From contig JAHQIY010000011.1 in NCBI GenBank assembly GCA_019054805.1, positions 5,001 to 69,000 on the forward strand: a stretch of 64,000 bases of DNA. Reading direction: 5' to 3'. The DNA is from Brachionus manjavacas. Its lineage: Eukaryota; Rotifera; Eurotatoria; Ploima; Brachionidae. Of this stretch, positions 1-11,280 are shown piece by piece. The stretch's first letter is position 1, and every line of letters starts with the position of its first letter. Both the position numbers and the translations under genes were made by a program. Below the pieces are notes generated by a model. The model was not told where the DNA came from. It did no database searches and was given only the letters and a program-made list of their open reading frames with translations.

Positions 1-1285
1 TTAAGAATTTATTTATGAGAATATTTATGCTAAAATAATTACTAATAATTTTTTAGATTATTTAACATTCAAAAATAATAGTAATTTTTACTAATGGTTC
101 TCTAGCTTACTGCATACCCGGAACCCTAAACCAGGGCTCCGCCCCGGACCCCGTTCTCACTAATTTTTTTTTCTATCAATTAGAGCAATTCCCTAACCGG
201 AACCTTGTACCAATAAGTGGTTTAACGCAAACAATTAATTATTTTTTTGGATTAAGATTTAAGAATTTATTTATGAGAATATTTATGCTAAAATAATTAC
301 TAATAATTTTTTAGATTATTTAACATTCAAAAATAATAGTAATTTTTACTAATGGTTCTCTAGCTTACTGCATACCCGGAACCCTAAACCAGGGCTCCGC
401 CCCGGACCCCGTTCTCACTAATTTTTTTCTATCAATTAGAGCAATTCCCTAACCGGAACCCTGTACCAATAAGTGGTTTAACGCAAACAATTAATTATTT
501 TTTTGGATTAAGATTTAAGAATTTATTTATGAGAATATTTATGCTAAAATAATTACTAATAATTTTTTAGATTATTTAACATTCAAAAATAATAGTAATT
601 TTTACTAATGGTTCTCTAGCTTACTGCATACCCGGAACCCTAAACCAGGGCTCCGCCCCGGACCCCGTTCTCACTAATTTTTTTCTATCAATTAGAGCAA
701 TTCCCTAACCGGAACCTTGTACCAATAAGTGGTTTAACGCAAACAATTAATTATTTTTTTGGATTAAGATTTAAGAATTTATTTATGAGAATATTTATGC
801 TAAAATAATTACTAATAATTTTTTAGATTATTTAACATTCAAAAATAATAGTAATTTTTACTAATGGTTCTCTAGCTTACTGCATACCCGGAACCCTAAA
901 CCAGGGCTCCGCCCCGGACCCCGTTCTCACTAATTTTTTTTTCTATCAATTAGAGCAATTCCCTAACCGGAACCCTGTACCAATAAGTGGTTTAACGCAA
1001 ACAATTAATTATTTTTTGGATTAAGATTTAAGAATTTATTTATGAGAATATTTATGCTAAAATAATTACTAATAATTTTTTAGATTATTTAACATTCAAA
1101 AATAATAGTAATTTTTACTAATGGTTCTCTAGCTTACTGCATACCCGGAACCCTAAACCAGGGCTCCGCCCCGGACCCCGTTCTCACTAATTTTATTTTT
1201 CTATCAATTAGAGCAATTCCCTAACCGGAACCCTGTACCAATAAGTGGTTTAACTCAAACAATTAATTATTTTTTGGATTATGAT
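1..1285 (+). repeat. 257-bp nested tandem sub-repeats
   Basis: Five copies start near 1, 259, 515, 771 and 1028 with a period of 256-258 bp, and a sixth decays after 1286. Sets of about four copies recur at 2387-3356, 4462-5440, 6542-7510 and 8621-9600. Each copy has an AT-rich flank and a GC-rich core of about 40 bp containing CCCGGAACCCTAAACCAGGG and CTCCGCCCCGGACCCCG. GGAACCCT and AGGGCTCC in the core can pair as a short hairpin. The first copy after each unit junction lacks about 60 bp of its left end. There is no coding potential. Confidence 0.9.
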
Positions 1286-1674
1286 TTAAGAATTTATTTA
1301 TGAGAATATTTATGTTAAATCTTTCTTATTTTTTGCGCCCCATTTTTTTCGAAATATATAAATGAAATTCTATGAAGCACACAATATGTTTTTCAAATTG
1401 TTTTTCTTTATTTAATTTGAAAAAAAAACCCGATTTTTAACTAAAAATATTGCAACAAAATAATTTATAATAATTTCTAAAAATTAATTTTAGTTGCTAG
1501 GAAAAAATCGATAAATAAAAATTATGTTGACGAATTTTTAAATAATGATTGTATTTGCATCACCATACAATGTCATTAATAACCATTCCATAATTAACAA
1601 TTTTGGTTATTTGAAATAGTTTTTTTAAAAGTAAAAATAAAATTATATAATATATATTAGAAAAACCAATTTAA

Positions 1675-2049
1675 AAGGCTGAATCTTTTCTAAATTCAAC
1701 AGTTGTTTATTTTTTAAATCTTTACAAGCATCCAAAGATGGACAATGACAAGTTTATTCAAGAGTTGATTGCCTTTTTGAATTTAAATTTGCACAGCCAA
1801 GACTCTTTGGTAATCTTTGGTGATTTCAATATTGACTTTAATAGAGAAAACAATTCTAAATATCTTGATACGCTAAGAGACAATTTGAACATGACACCCG
1901 TGTTTAGCAAATGTTTAACTTTCAAGGATATGTCTCAATTGGATTGGTGTCTAACGAGCAAGTCACATTCTTTTGGTCAATTTAAATCACAGCCATATTC
2001 AACATGGTTCAGTGATCATCAGGCTATTTTCACCGAGATCACATTTTAA
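1675..2049 (+). CDS. Helentron EEP endonuclease C-terminal fragment, unit 1
   Basis: The ATG at 1738 gives 103 aa, but the related frame is already open from 1675, after a TAA at 1672, so the ATG is probably not an original start. The protein is the C-terminal third of an EEP (AP-endonuclease-like) domain. GDFN lies at residues 28-31 with D33, SQLDW at 66-70 and SDH at 92-94, all typical of the catalytic core. It aligns by eye with the C-terminus of the Helentron protein at 48160-52410, which shares LYKHP, GDFN, SQLDW and WFSDH, but it is clearly another subfamily. There is no Rep or helicase sequence in the unit, so it cannot move itself. The ORF may be kept only as part of the 3' end of the element. 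Confidence 0.75.
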   Translation, partial: KAESFLNSTVVYFLNLYKHPKMDNDKFIQELIAFLNLNLHSQDSLVIFGDFNIDFNRENNSKYLDTLRDNLNMTPVFSKCLTFKDMSQLDWCLTSKSHSFGQFKSQPYSTWFSDHQAIFTEITF

Positions 2050-2177
2050 TTCTCTTTTTTTCTTTTTTAGTTCATACTTTTGTTGTCAATAAATTTTTTA
2101 TTACTTTAATCTTTTTGATTAATATTTTTGTTTTAGTGATTGATCGATTTAAAGTTTAATTTTTAAAAAATTAGATG

Positions 2178-2386
2178 GCCTAGATTTTTCGCGCCTTTTA
2201 TGTATTCAATGCTATCGATCGACATATTTTTTGTCATTTTTAAAACTAGGGTTAACATCTAAAAACTAGGGTAAGATGTGTCCACAGACGGACGGACGGA
2301 CGGACGGACGGACGGACGGACACGACAAACGTAATACCTAGATTTTTTTCTTGATATTCATATATCAGCGAAAAATCTAGGCAACC
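2178..2386 (+). mobile_element. Helentron-type 3' terminus, unit 1
   Basis: GCCTAGATTTTTCGC at 2178 is matched in inverse orientation by GCGAAAAATCTAGGC at 2367. Between them lie two ACTAGGGT motifs, an (ACGG)n tract at about 2285-2320 and GACACGACAAACGTAATACC. The last 45 bp form a hairpin, CCTAGATTTTT pairing with AAAAATCTAGG around a TTGATATTCATATATCAGC loop that is itself partly palindromic. The element ends GGCAACC. Subterminal inverted repeats plus a 3' hairpin are the hallmark of Helentrons (Helitron2 type). Confidence 0.75.
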
Positions 2387-3748
2387 CATTATTTAACATT
2401 CAAAAATAATAGTAATTTTTACTAATGGTTCTCTAGCTTACTGCATACCCGGAACCCTAAACCAGGGCTCCGCCCCGGACCCCGTTCTCACTAATTTTTT
2501 TTTCTATCAATTAGAGCAATTCCCTAACCGGAACCCTGTACCAATAAGTGGTTTAACGCAAACAATTAATTATTTTTTTGGATTAAGATTTAAGAATTTA
2601 TTTATGAGAATATTTATGCTAAAATAATTACTAATAATTTTTTAGATTATTTAACATTCAAAAATAATAGTAATTTTTACTAATGGTTCTCTAGCTTACT
2701 GCATACCCGGAACCCTAAACCAGGGCTCCGCCCCGGACCCCGTTCTCACTAATTTTTTTCTATCAATTAGAGCAATTCCCTAACCGGAACCTTGTACCAA
2801 TAAGTGGTTTAACGCAAACAATTAATTAATTTTTTGGATTAAGATTTAAGAATTTATTTATGAGAATATTTATGCTAAAATAATTACTAATAATTTTTTA
2901 GATTATTTAACATTCAAAAATAATAGTAATTTTTACTAATGGTTCTCTAGCTTACTGCATACCCGGAACCCTAAACCAGGGCTCCGCCCCGGACCCCGTT
3001 CTCACTAATTTTTTTTTCTATCAATTAGAGCAATTCCCTAACCGGAACCCTGTACCAATAAGTGGTTTAACGCAAACAATTAATTATTTTTTTGGATTAA
3101 GATTTAAGAATTTATTTATGAGAATATTTATGCTAAAATAATTACTAATAATTTTTAGATTATTTAACATTCAAAAATAATAGTAATTTTTACTAATGGT
3201 TCTCTAGCTTACTGCATACCCGGAACCCTAAACCAGGGCTCCGCCCCGGACCCCGTTCTCACTAATTTTTTTCTATCAATTAGAGCAATTCCCTAACCGG
3301 AACCCTGTACCAATAAGTGGTTTAACGCAAACAATTAATTATTTTTTGGATTATGATTTAAGAATTTATTTATGAGAATATTTATGTTAAATCTTTCTTA
3401 TTTTTTGCGCCCCATTTTTTTCGAAATATATAAATGAAATTCTATGAAGCACACAATATGTTTTTCAAATTGTTTTTTCTTTATTTAATTTGAAAAAAAA
3501 CCCGATTTTTAACTAAAAATATTGCAACAAAATAATTTATAATAATTTCTAAAAATTAATTTTAGTTGCTAGGAAAAAAATCGATAAATAAAAATTATGT
3601 TGACGAATTTTTAAATAATGATTGTATTTGCATCACCATACAATGTCATTAATAACCATTCCATAATTAACAATTTTGGTTATTTGAAATAGTTTTTTTT
3701 AAAAGTAAAAATAAAATTATATAATATATATTAGAAAAACCAATTTAA

Positions 3749-4123
3749 AAGGCTGAATCTTTTCTAAATTCAACAGTTGTTTATTTTTTAAATCTTTACA
3801 AGCATCCAAAGATGGACAATGACAAGTTTATTCAAGAGTTGATTGCCTTTTTGAATTTAAATTTGCACAGCCAAGACTCTTTGGTAATCTTTGGTGATTT
3901 CAATATTGACTTTAATAGAGAAAACAATTCTAAATATCTTGATACGCTAAGAGACAATTTGAACATGACACCCGTGTTTAGCAAATGTTTAACTTTCAAG
4001 GATATGTCTCAATTGGATTGGTGTCTAACGAGCAAGTCACATTCTTTTGGTCAATTTAAATCACAGCCATATTCAACATGGTTCAGTGATCATCAGGCTA
4101 TTTTCACCGAGATCACATTTTAA
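3749..4123 (+). CDS. Helentron EEP C-terminal fragment, unit 2
   Basis: Same 103-aa protein as at 1738-2049, here from the ATG at 3812, with identical translation. The surrounding poly-A and poly-T tracts differ by one or two bases from unit 1. Confidence 0.75.
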   Translation, partial: KAESFLNSTVVYFLNLYKHPKMDNDKFIQELIAFLNLNLHSQDSLVIFGDFNIDFNRENNSKYLDTLRDNLNMTPVFSKCLTFKDMSQLDWCLTSKSHSFGQFKSQPYSTWFSDHQAIFTEITF

Positions 4124-4251
4124 TTCTCTTTTTTTCTTTTTTAGTTCATACTTTTGTTGTCAATAAATTTTTTATTACTTTAATCTTTTTGATTAATATT
4201 TTTGTTTTAGTGATTGATCGATTTAAAGTTTAATTTTTAAAAAATTAGATG

Positions 4252-4461
4252 GCCTAGATTTTTCGCGCCTTTTATGTATTCAATGCTATCGATCGACATA
4301 TTTTTTGTCATTTTTAAAACTAGGGTTAACATCTAAAAACTAGGGTAAGATGTGTCCACAGACGGACGGACGGACGGACGGACGGACGGACGGACACGAC
4401 AAACGTAATACCTAGATTTTTTTTCTTGATATTCATATATCAGCGAAAAATCTAGGCAACC
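4252..4461 (+). mobile_element. Helentron-type 3' terminus, unit 2
   Basis: Same architecture: inverted GCCTAGATTTTTCGC motif, (ACGG)n near 4361-4395, terminal hairpin, end at GGCAACC. The hairpin T run is one base longer than in unit 1. Confidence 0.75.
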
Positions 4462-5829
4462 CATTATTTAACATTCAAAAATAATAGTAATTTTTACTAA
4501 TGGTTCTCTAGCTTACTGCATACCCGGAACCCTAAACCAGGGCTCCGCCCCGGACCCCGTTCTCACTAATTTTTTTTTCTATCAATTAGAGCAATTCCCT
4601 AACCGGAACCCTGTACCAATAAGTGGTTTAACGCAAACAATTAATTATTTTTTTGGATTAAGATTTAAGAATTTATTTATGAGAATATTTATGCTAAAAT
4701 AATTACTAATAATTTTTTAGATTATTTAACATTCAAAAATAATAGTAATTTTTACTAATGGTTCTCTAGCTTACTGCATACCCGGAACCCTAAACCAGGG
4801 CTCCGCCCCGGACCCCGTTCTCACTAATTTTTTTTTCTATCAATTAGAGCAATTCCCTAACCGGAACCTTGTACCAATAAGTGGTTTAACGCAAACAATT
4901 AATTATTTTTTTGGATTAAGATTTAAGAATTTATTTATGAGAATATTTATGCTAAAATAATTACTAATAATTTTTTAGATTATTTAACATTCAAAAATAA
5001 TAGTAATTTTTACTAATGGTTCTCTAGCTTACTGCATACCCGGAACCCTAAACCAGGGCTCCGCCCCGGACCCCGTTCTCACTAATTTTTTTCTATCAAT
5101 TAGAGCAATTCCCTAACCGGAACCCTGTACCAATAAGTGGTTTAACGCAAACAATTAATTATTTTTTTGGATTAAGATTTAAGAATTTATTTATGAGAAT
5201 ATTTATGCTAAAATAATTACTAATAATTTTTTAGATTATTTAACATTCAAAAATAATAGTAATTTTTACTAATGGTTCTCTAGCTTACTGCATACCCGGA
5301 ACCCTAAACCAGGGCTCCGCCCCGGACCCCGTTCTCACTAATTTTATTTTTCTATCAATTAGAGCAATTCCCTAACCGGAACCCTGTACCAATAAGTGGT
5401 TTAACTCAAACAATTAATTATTTTTTTGGATTATGATTTAAGAATTTATTTATGAGAATATTTATGTTAAATCTTTCTTATTTTTTGCGCCCCATTTTTT
5501 TCGAAATATATAAATGAAATTCTATGAAGCACACAATATGTTTTTCAAATTGTTTTTTCTTTATTTAATTTGAAAAAAAAACCCGATTTTTAACTAAAAA
5601 TATTGCAACAAAATAATTTATAATAATTTCTAAAAATTAATTTTAGTTGCTAGGAAAAAAATCGATAAATAAAAATTATGTTGACGAATTTTTAAATAAT
5701 GATTGTATTTGCATCACCATACAATGTCATTAATAACCATTCCATAATTAACAATTTTGGTTATTTGAAATAGTTTTTTTTAAAAGTAAAAATAAAATTA
5801 TATAATATATATTAGAAAAACCAATTTAA

Positions 5830-6204
5830 AAGGCTGAATCTTTTCTAAATTCAACAGTTGTTTATTTTTTAAATCTTTACAAGCATCCAAAGATGGACAA
5901 TGACAAGTTTATTCAAGAGTTGATTGCCTTTTTGAATTTAAATTTGCACAGCCAAGACTCTTTGGTAATCTTTGGTGATTTCAATATTGACTTTAATAGA
6001 GAAAACAATTCTAAATATCTTGATACGCTAAGAGACAATTTGAACATGACACCCGTGTTTAGCAAATGTTTAACTTTCAAGGATATGTCTCAATTGGATT
6101 GGTGTCTAACGAGCAAGTCACATTCTTTTGGTCAATTTAAATCACAGCCATATTCAACATGGTTCAGTGATCATCAGGCTATTTTCACCGAGATCACATT
6201 TTAA
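5830..6204 (+). CDS. Helentron EEP C-terminal fragment, unit 3
   Basis: Identical 103-aa translation, ATG at 5893. Catalytic-type GDFN, SQLDW and SDH motifs are kept. Confidence 0.75.
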   Translation, partial: KAESFLNSTVVYFLNLYKHPKMDNDKFIQELIAFLNLNLHSQDSLVIFGDFNIDFNRENNSKYLDTLRDNLNMTPVFSKCLTFKDMSQLDWCLTSKSHSFGQFKSQPYSTWFSDHQAIFTEITF

Positions 6205-6332
6205 TTCTCTTTTTTTCTTTTTTAGTTCATACTTTTGTTGTCAATAAATTTTTTATTACTTTAATCTTTTTGATTAATATTTTTGTTTTAGTGATTGATC
6301 GATTTAAAGTTTAATTTTTAAAAAATTAGATG

Positions 6333-6541
6333 GCCTAGATTTTTCGCGCCTTTTATGTATTCAATGCTATCGATCGACATATTTTTTGTCATTTTTAAAA
6401 CTAGGGTTAACATCTAAAAACTAGGGTAAGATGTGTCCACAGACGGACGGACGGACGGACGGACGGACGGACGGACACGACAAACGTAATACCTAGATTT
6501 TTTTCTTGATATTCATATATCAGCGAAAAATCTAGGCAACC
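6333..6541 (+). mobile_element. Helentron-type 3' terminus, unit 3
   Basis: Same subterminal motif, (ACGG)n tract near 6443-6475, hairpin and GGCAACC end. Confidence 0.75.
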
Positions 6542-7905
6542 CATTATTTAACATTCAAAAATAATAGTAATTTTTACTAATGGTTCTCTAGCTTACTGCA
6601 TACCCGGAACCCTAAACCAGGGCTCCGCCCCGGACCCCGTTCTCACTAATTTTTTTTTTCTATCAATTAGAGCAATTCCCTAACCGGAACCCTGTACCAA
6701 TAAGTGGTTTAACGCAAACAATTAATTATTTTTTTGGATTAAGATTTAAGAATTTATTTATGAGAATATTTATGCTAAAATAATTACTAATAATTTTTTA
6801 GATTATTTAACATTCAAAAATAATAGTAATTTTTACTAATGGTTCTCTAGCTTACTGCATACCCGGAACCCTAAACCAGGGCTCCGCCCCGGACCCCGTT
6901 CTCACTAATTTTTTTCTATCAATTAGAGCAATTCCCTAACCGGAACCTTGTACCAATAAGTGGTTTAACGCAAACAATTAATTATTTTTTTGGATTAAGA
7001 TTTAAGAATTTATTTATGAGAATATTTATGCTAAAATAATTACTAATAATTTTTTAGATTATTTAACATTCAAAAATAATAGTAATTTTTACTAATGGTT
7101 CTCTAGCTTACTGCATACCCGGAACCCTAAACCAGGGCTCCGCCCCGGACCCCGTTCTCACTAATTTTTTCTATCAATTAGAGCAATTCCCTAACCGGAA
7201 CCCTGTACCAATAAGTGGTTTAACGCAAACAATTAATTATTTTTGGATTAAGATTTAAGAATTTATTTATGAGAATATTTATGCTAAAATAATTACTAAT
7301 AATTTTTTAGATTATTTAACATTCAAAAATAATAGTAATTTTTACTAATGGTTCTCTAGCTTACTGCATACCCGGAACCCTAAACCAGGGCTCCGCCCCG
7401 GACCCCGTTCTCACTAATTTTATTTTTCTATCAATTAGAGCAATTCCCTAACCGGAACCCTGTACCAATAAGTGGTTTAACTCAAACAATTAATTATTTT
7501 TTTGGATTATGATTTAAGAATTTATTTATGAGAATATTTATGTTAAATCTTTCTTATTTTTTGCGCCCCATTTTTTTCGAAATATATAAATGAAATTCTA
7601 TGAAGCACACAATATGTTTTTCAAATTGTTTTTTCTTTATTTAATTTGAAAAAAAAACCCGATTTTTAACTAAAAATATTGCAACAAAATAATTTATAAT
7701 AATTTCTAAAAATTAATTTTAGTTGCTAGGAAAAAAATCGATAAATAAAAATTATGTTGACGAATTTTTAAATAATGATTGTATTTGCATCACCATACAA
7801 TGTCATTAATAACCATTCCATAATTAACAATTTTGGTTATTTGAAATAGTTTTTTTTAAAAGTAAAAATAAAATTATATAATATATATTAGAAAAACCAA
7901 TTTAA

Positions 7906-8280
7906 AAGGCTGAATCTTTTCTAAATTCAACAGTTGTTTATTTTTTAAATCTTTACAAGCATCCAAAGATGGACAATGACAAGTTTATTCAAGAGTTGAT
8001 TGCCTTTTTGAATTTAAATTTGCACAGCCAAGACTCTTTGGTAATCTTTGGTGATTTCAATATTGACTTTAATAGAGAAAACAATTCTAAATATCTTGAT
8101 ACGCTAAGAGACAATTTGAACATGACACCCGTGTTTAGCAAATGTTTAACTTTCAAGGATATGTCTCAATTGGATTGGTGTCTAACGAGCAAGTCACATT
8201 CTTTTGGTCAATTTAAATCACAGCCATATTCAACATGGTTCAGTGATCATCAGGCTATTTTCACCGAGATCACATTTTAA
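7906..8280 (+). CDS. Helentron EEP C-terminal fragment, unit 4
   Basis: Identical 103-aa translation, ATG at 7969. Its stop is followed by the same TTCTC(T)n tract, with one extra T. Confidence 0.75.
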   Translation, partial: KAESFLNSTVVYFLNLYKHPKMDNDKFIQELIAFLNLNLHSQDSLVIFGDFNIDFNRENNSKYLDTLRDNLNMTPVFSKCLTFKDMSQLDWCLTSKSHSFGQFKSQPYSTWFSDHQAIFTEITF

Positions 8281-8409
8281 TTCTCTTTTTTTTCTTTTTT
8301 AGTTCATACTTTTGTTGTCAATAAATTTTTTATTACTTTAATCTTTTTGATTAATATTTTTGTTTTAGTGATTGATCGATTTAAAGTTTAATTTTTAAAA
8401 AATTAGATG

Positions 8410-8620
8410 GCCTAGATTTTTCGCGCCTTTTATGTATTCAATGCTATCGATCGACATATTTTTTGTCATTTTTAAAACTAGGGTTAACATCTAAAAACTA
8501 GGGTAAGATGTGTCCACAGACGGACGGACGGACGGACGGACGGACGGACGGACACGACAAACGTAATACCTAGATTTTTTTTTCTTGATATTCATATATC
8601 AGCGAAAAATCTAGGCAACC
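8410..8620 (+). mobile_element. Helentron-type 3' terminus, unit 4
   Basis: Same subterminal motif, (ACGG)n tract near 8519-8550, hairpin and GGCAACC end. Confidence 0.75.
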
Positions 8621-9986
8621 CATTATTTAACATTCAAAAATAATAGTAATTTTTACTAATGGTTCTCTAGCTTACTGCATACCCGGAACCCTAAACCAGG
8701 GCTCCGCCCCGGACCCCGTTCTCACTAATTTTTTTCTATCAATTAGAGCAATTCCCTAACCGGAACCCTGTACCAATAAGTGGTTTAACGCAAACAATTA
8801 ATTATTTTTTTGGATTAAGATTTAAGAATTTATTTATGAGAATATTTATGCTAAAATAATTACTAATAATTTTTTAGATTATTTAACATTCAAAAATAAT
8901 AGTAATTTTTACTAATGGTTCTCTAGCTTACTGCATACCCGGAACCCTAAACCAGGGCTCCGCCCCGGACCCCGTTCTCACTAATTTTTTTTCTATCAAT
9001 TAGAGCAATTCCCTAACCGGAACCTTGTACCAATAAGTGGTTTAACGCAAACAATTAATTATTTTTTTGGATTAAGATTTAAGAATTTATTTATGAGAAT
9101 ATTTATGCTAAAATAATTACTAATAATTTTTTAGATTATTTAACATTCAAAAATAATAGTAATTTTTACTAATGGTTCTCTAGCTTACTGCATACCCGGA
9201 ACCCTAAACCAGGGCTCCGCCCCGGACCCCGTTCTCACTAATTTTTTTTTTCTATCAATTAGAGCAATTCCCTAACCGGAACCCTGTACCAATAAGTGGT
9301 TTAACGCAAACAATTAATTATTTTTTTGGATTAAGATTTAAGAATTTATTTATGAGAATATTTATGCTAAAATAATTACTAATAATTTTTTAGATTATTT
9401 AACATTCAAAAATAATAGTAATTTTTACTAATGGTTCTCTAGCTTACTGCATACCCGGAACCCTAAACCAGGGCTCCGCCCCGGACCCCGTTCTCACTAA
9501 TTTTATTTTTCTATCAATTAGAGCAATTCCCTAACCGGAACCCTGTACCAATAAGTGGTTTAACTCAAACAATTAATTATTTTTTTGGATTATGATTTAA
9601 GAATTTATTTATGAGAATATTTATGTTAAATCTTTCTTATTTTTTGCGCCCCATTTTTTCGAAATATATAAATGAAATTCTATGAAGCACACAATATGTT
9701 TTTCAAATTGTTTTTTCTTTATTTAATTTGAAAAAAAACCCGATTTTTAACTAAAAATATTGCAACAAAATAATTTATAATAATTTCTAAAAATTAATTT
9801 TAGTTGCTAGGAAAAAAATCGATAAATAAAAATTATGTTGACGAATTTTTAAATAATGATTGTATTTGCATCACCATACAATGTCATTAATAACCATTCC
9901 ATAATTAACAATTTTGGTTATTTGAAATAGTTTTTTTTAAAAGTAAAAATAAAATTATATAATATATATTAGAAAAACCAATTTAA

Positions 9987-10361
9987 AAGGCTGAATCTTT
10001 TCTAAATTCAACAGTTGTTTATTTTTTAAATCTTTACAAGCATCCAAAGATGGACAATGACAAGTTTATTCAAGAGTTGATTGCCTTTTTGAATTTAAAT
10101 TTGCACAGCCAAGACTCTTTGGTAATCTTTGGTGATTTCAATATTGACTTTAATAGAGAAAACAATTCTAAATATCTTGATACGCTAAGAGACAATTTGA
10201 ACATGACACCCGTGTTTAGCAAATGTTTAACTTTCAAGGATATGTCTCAATTGGATTGGTGTCTAACGAGCAAGTCACATTCTTTTGGTCAATTTAAATC
10301 ACAGCCATATTCAACATGGTTCAGTGATCATCAGGCTATTTTCACCGAGATCACATTTTAA
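9987..10361 (+). CDS. Helentron EEP C-terminal fragment, unit 5
   Basis: Identical 103-aa translation, ATG at 10050. The ORF is unchanged although the 3' UTR of this last unit has diverged more than that of the others. Confidence 0.75.
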   Translation, partial: KAESFLNSTVVYFLNLYKHPKMDNDKFIQELIAFLNLNLHSQDSLVIFGDFNIDFNRENNSKYLDTLRDNLNMTPVFSKCLTFKDMSQLDWCLTSKSHSFGQFKSQPYSTWFSDHQAIFTEITF

Positions 10362-10489
10362 TTCTCTTTTTTTCTTTTTTAGTTCATACTTTTGTTGTCA
10401 ATAAATTTTTTATTACTTTAATCTTTTTGATTAATATTTTTGTTTTAGTGATTGATCGATTTAAAGTTTAATTTTTAAAAAATTAGATT

Positions 10490-10705
10490 GCCTAGATTTT
10501 TCGCGCCTTTTATGTATTCAATGCTATCGATCGACATATTTTTTGTCATTTTTAAAACTAGGGTTATTATCTAAAAACTAGGGTTAAATGTGTCCACAGA
10601 CGGACGGACGGACGGACGGACGGACGGACGGACGGACACGACAAACGTAATACCTAGATTTTTTTTTTCTTGATATTCATATATCAGCGAAAAATCTAGG
10701 CAACC
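10490..10705 (+). mobile_element. Helentron-type 3' terminus, last unit of the array
   Basis: This end reads TTGCCTAG rather than TGGCCTAG, has GGGTTATTATC where the others have GGGTTAACATC, and a longer (ACGG)n tract at about 10600-10635. It ends GGCAACC and is followed not by another unit but by TAAACCCCTAACCCTAACCC. The fragment at 55750-55919 shares its variant bases. Confidence 0.75.
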
Positions 10706-10726
10706 TAAACCCCTAACCCTAACCCT
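10706..10726 (+). repeat. Short telomere-like CCCTAA run
   Basis: Directly after the last Helentron end come TAAACCCC and then CTAACCCTAACCC, about three units of the common animal telomere repeat. The left end of the large inverted repeat begins immediately after it. It is too short to be a telomere. It may be a fossil telomeric insert or a preferred target. Confidence 0.6.
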
Positions 10727-11215
10727 ATATATTTATTTCTTTTTTTTGCGTTAATAGCCTTGGATATTCCATGGCAAAAAAGCTTTATGTTTTTTAATTG
10801 TCTCATGATAATTAGATTATCTATGAAAAAATCCTTCTTAATTTTCCTTATTTGGTTGTTCATAAATATGCCTTGGACATTCCAAGACATTATTTTGAAA
10901 TACCTGTTGAGTGTTTGAACGCTTAATTTTTTGTAAAAATTTATATACCTAGATTCTGATATATTTATTTCTTTTTTTTGCGTTAATAGCCTTGGATATT
11001 CCATGGCAAAAAAGCTTTATGTTTTTTAATTGTCTCATGATAATTAGATTATCTATGAAAAAATCCTTCTTAATTTTCCTTATTTGGTTGTTCATAAATA
11101 TGCCTTGGACATTCCATGACATTATTTTGAAATACCTGCTGAGTGTTTACTATGAATTTATTTGCCTAGGATCTGATATATTTTTGGCAACTTGAAGTTG
11201 ATGGTCAATTCAAGA
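10727..11215 (-). repeat. 243-bp tandem duplication with short ORF, left arm
   Basis: Two nearly identical copies of about 243 bp (10730-10970 and 10975-11205) begin with GCGTTAATAGCCTTGGATAT. A third, partial copy starts near 11300. On the minus strand each encodes FKIMSWNVQGIF, which resembles the first strand of EEP-type endonucleases (usual form SWNVNG), but nothing else of that domain follows. It is probably a relic, not a gene. The same structure is at 25256-25741 in the other arm. Confidence 0.6.
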
Positions 11216-11280
11216 TATCATTTCAATTTCTCAGTACATTAAAATAATGATATTTTGAATTGATCATCAACTTCAGGATG
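11190..11280 (+). ncRNA. Near-perfect 32-bp stem hairpin, left arm
   Basis: TGAAGTTGATGGTCAATTCA (start ~11195) continues into AGATATCATT and is matched after a loop of about 20 nt by the inverse sequence ending TCATCAACTTCAGG. As plus-strand RNA the stem is continuous with two G:U pairs; as minus-strand RNA the same sites become A-C mismatches. Size and shape allow a microRNA-like precursor or a tiny foldback element. There is no evidence of expression. Confidence 0.4.

Larger units (their letters stand above)
1..10705 (+). repeat. Tandem array of ~2.08-kb Helentron-like units
   Basis: Four complete head-to-tail units (2387-4461, 4462-6541, 6542-8620, 8621-10705) follow one unit that is cut by the window edge (1-2386). 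Each unit runs: 257-bp sub-repeats, about 380 bp of AT-rich sequence, an EEP ORF, a subterminal GCCTAGATTTTTCGC motif, an ACGG microsatellite, and a terminal hairpin ending TCTAGGCAACC. Every internal junction is the same: CAACC joined to CATTATTTAACATTC. Units differ mainly in homopolymer lengths. The last unit also differs in its 3' UTR (10488-10600), as expected for the terminal member. The array continues to the left of the window. It is most simply a run of non-autonomous Helentrons, possibly a rolling-circle concatemer. Confidence 0.9.

Noticed and set aside
1..10705. CRISPR-like regular repeats
   Set aside because: The spacers are not unique; whole 257-bp and 2.08-kb units repeat, and the setting is eukaryotic transposon DNA.
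10706..10726. A true telomere end
   Set aside because: Only about three CCCTAA units, with continuous sequence on both sides.
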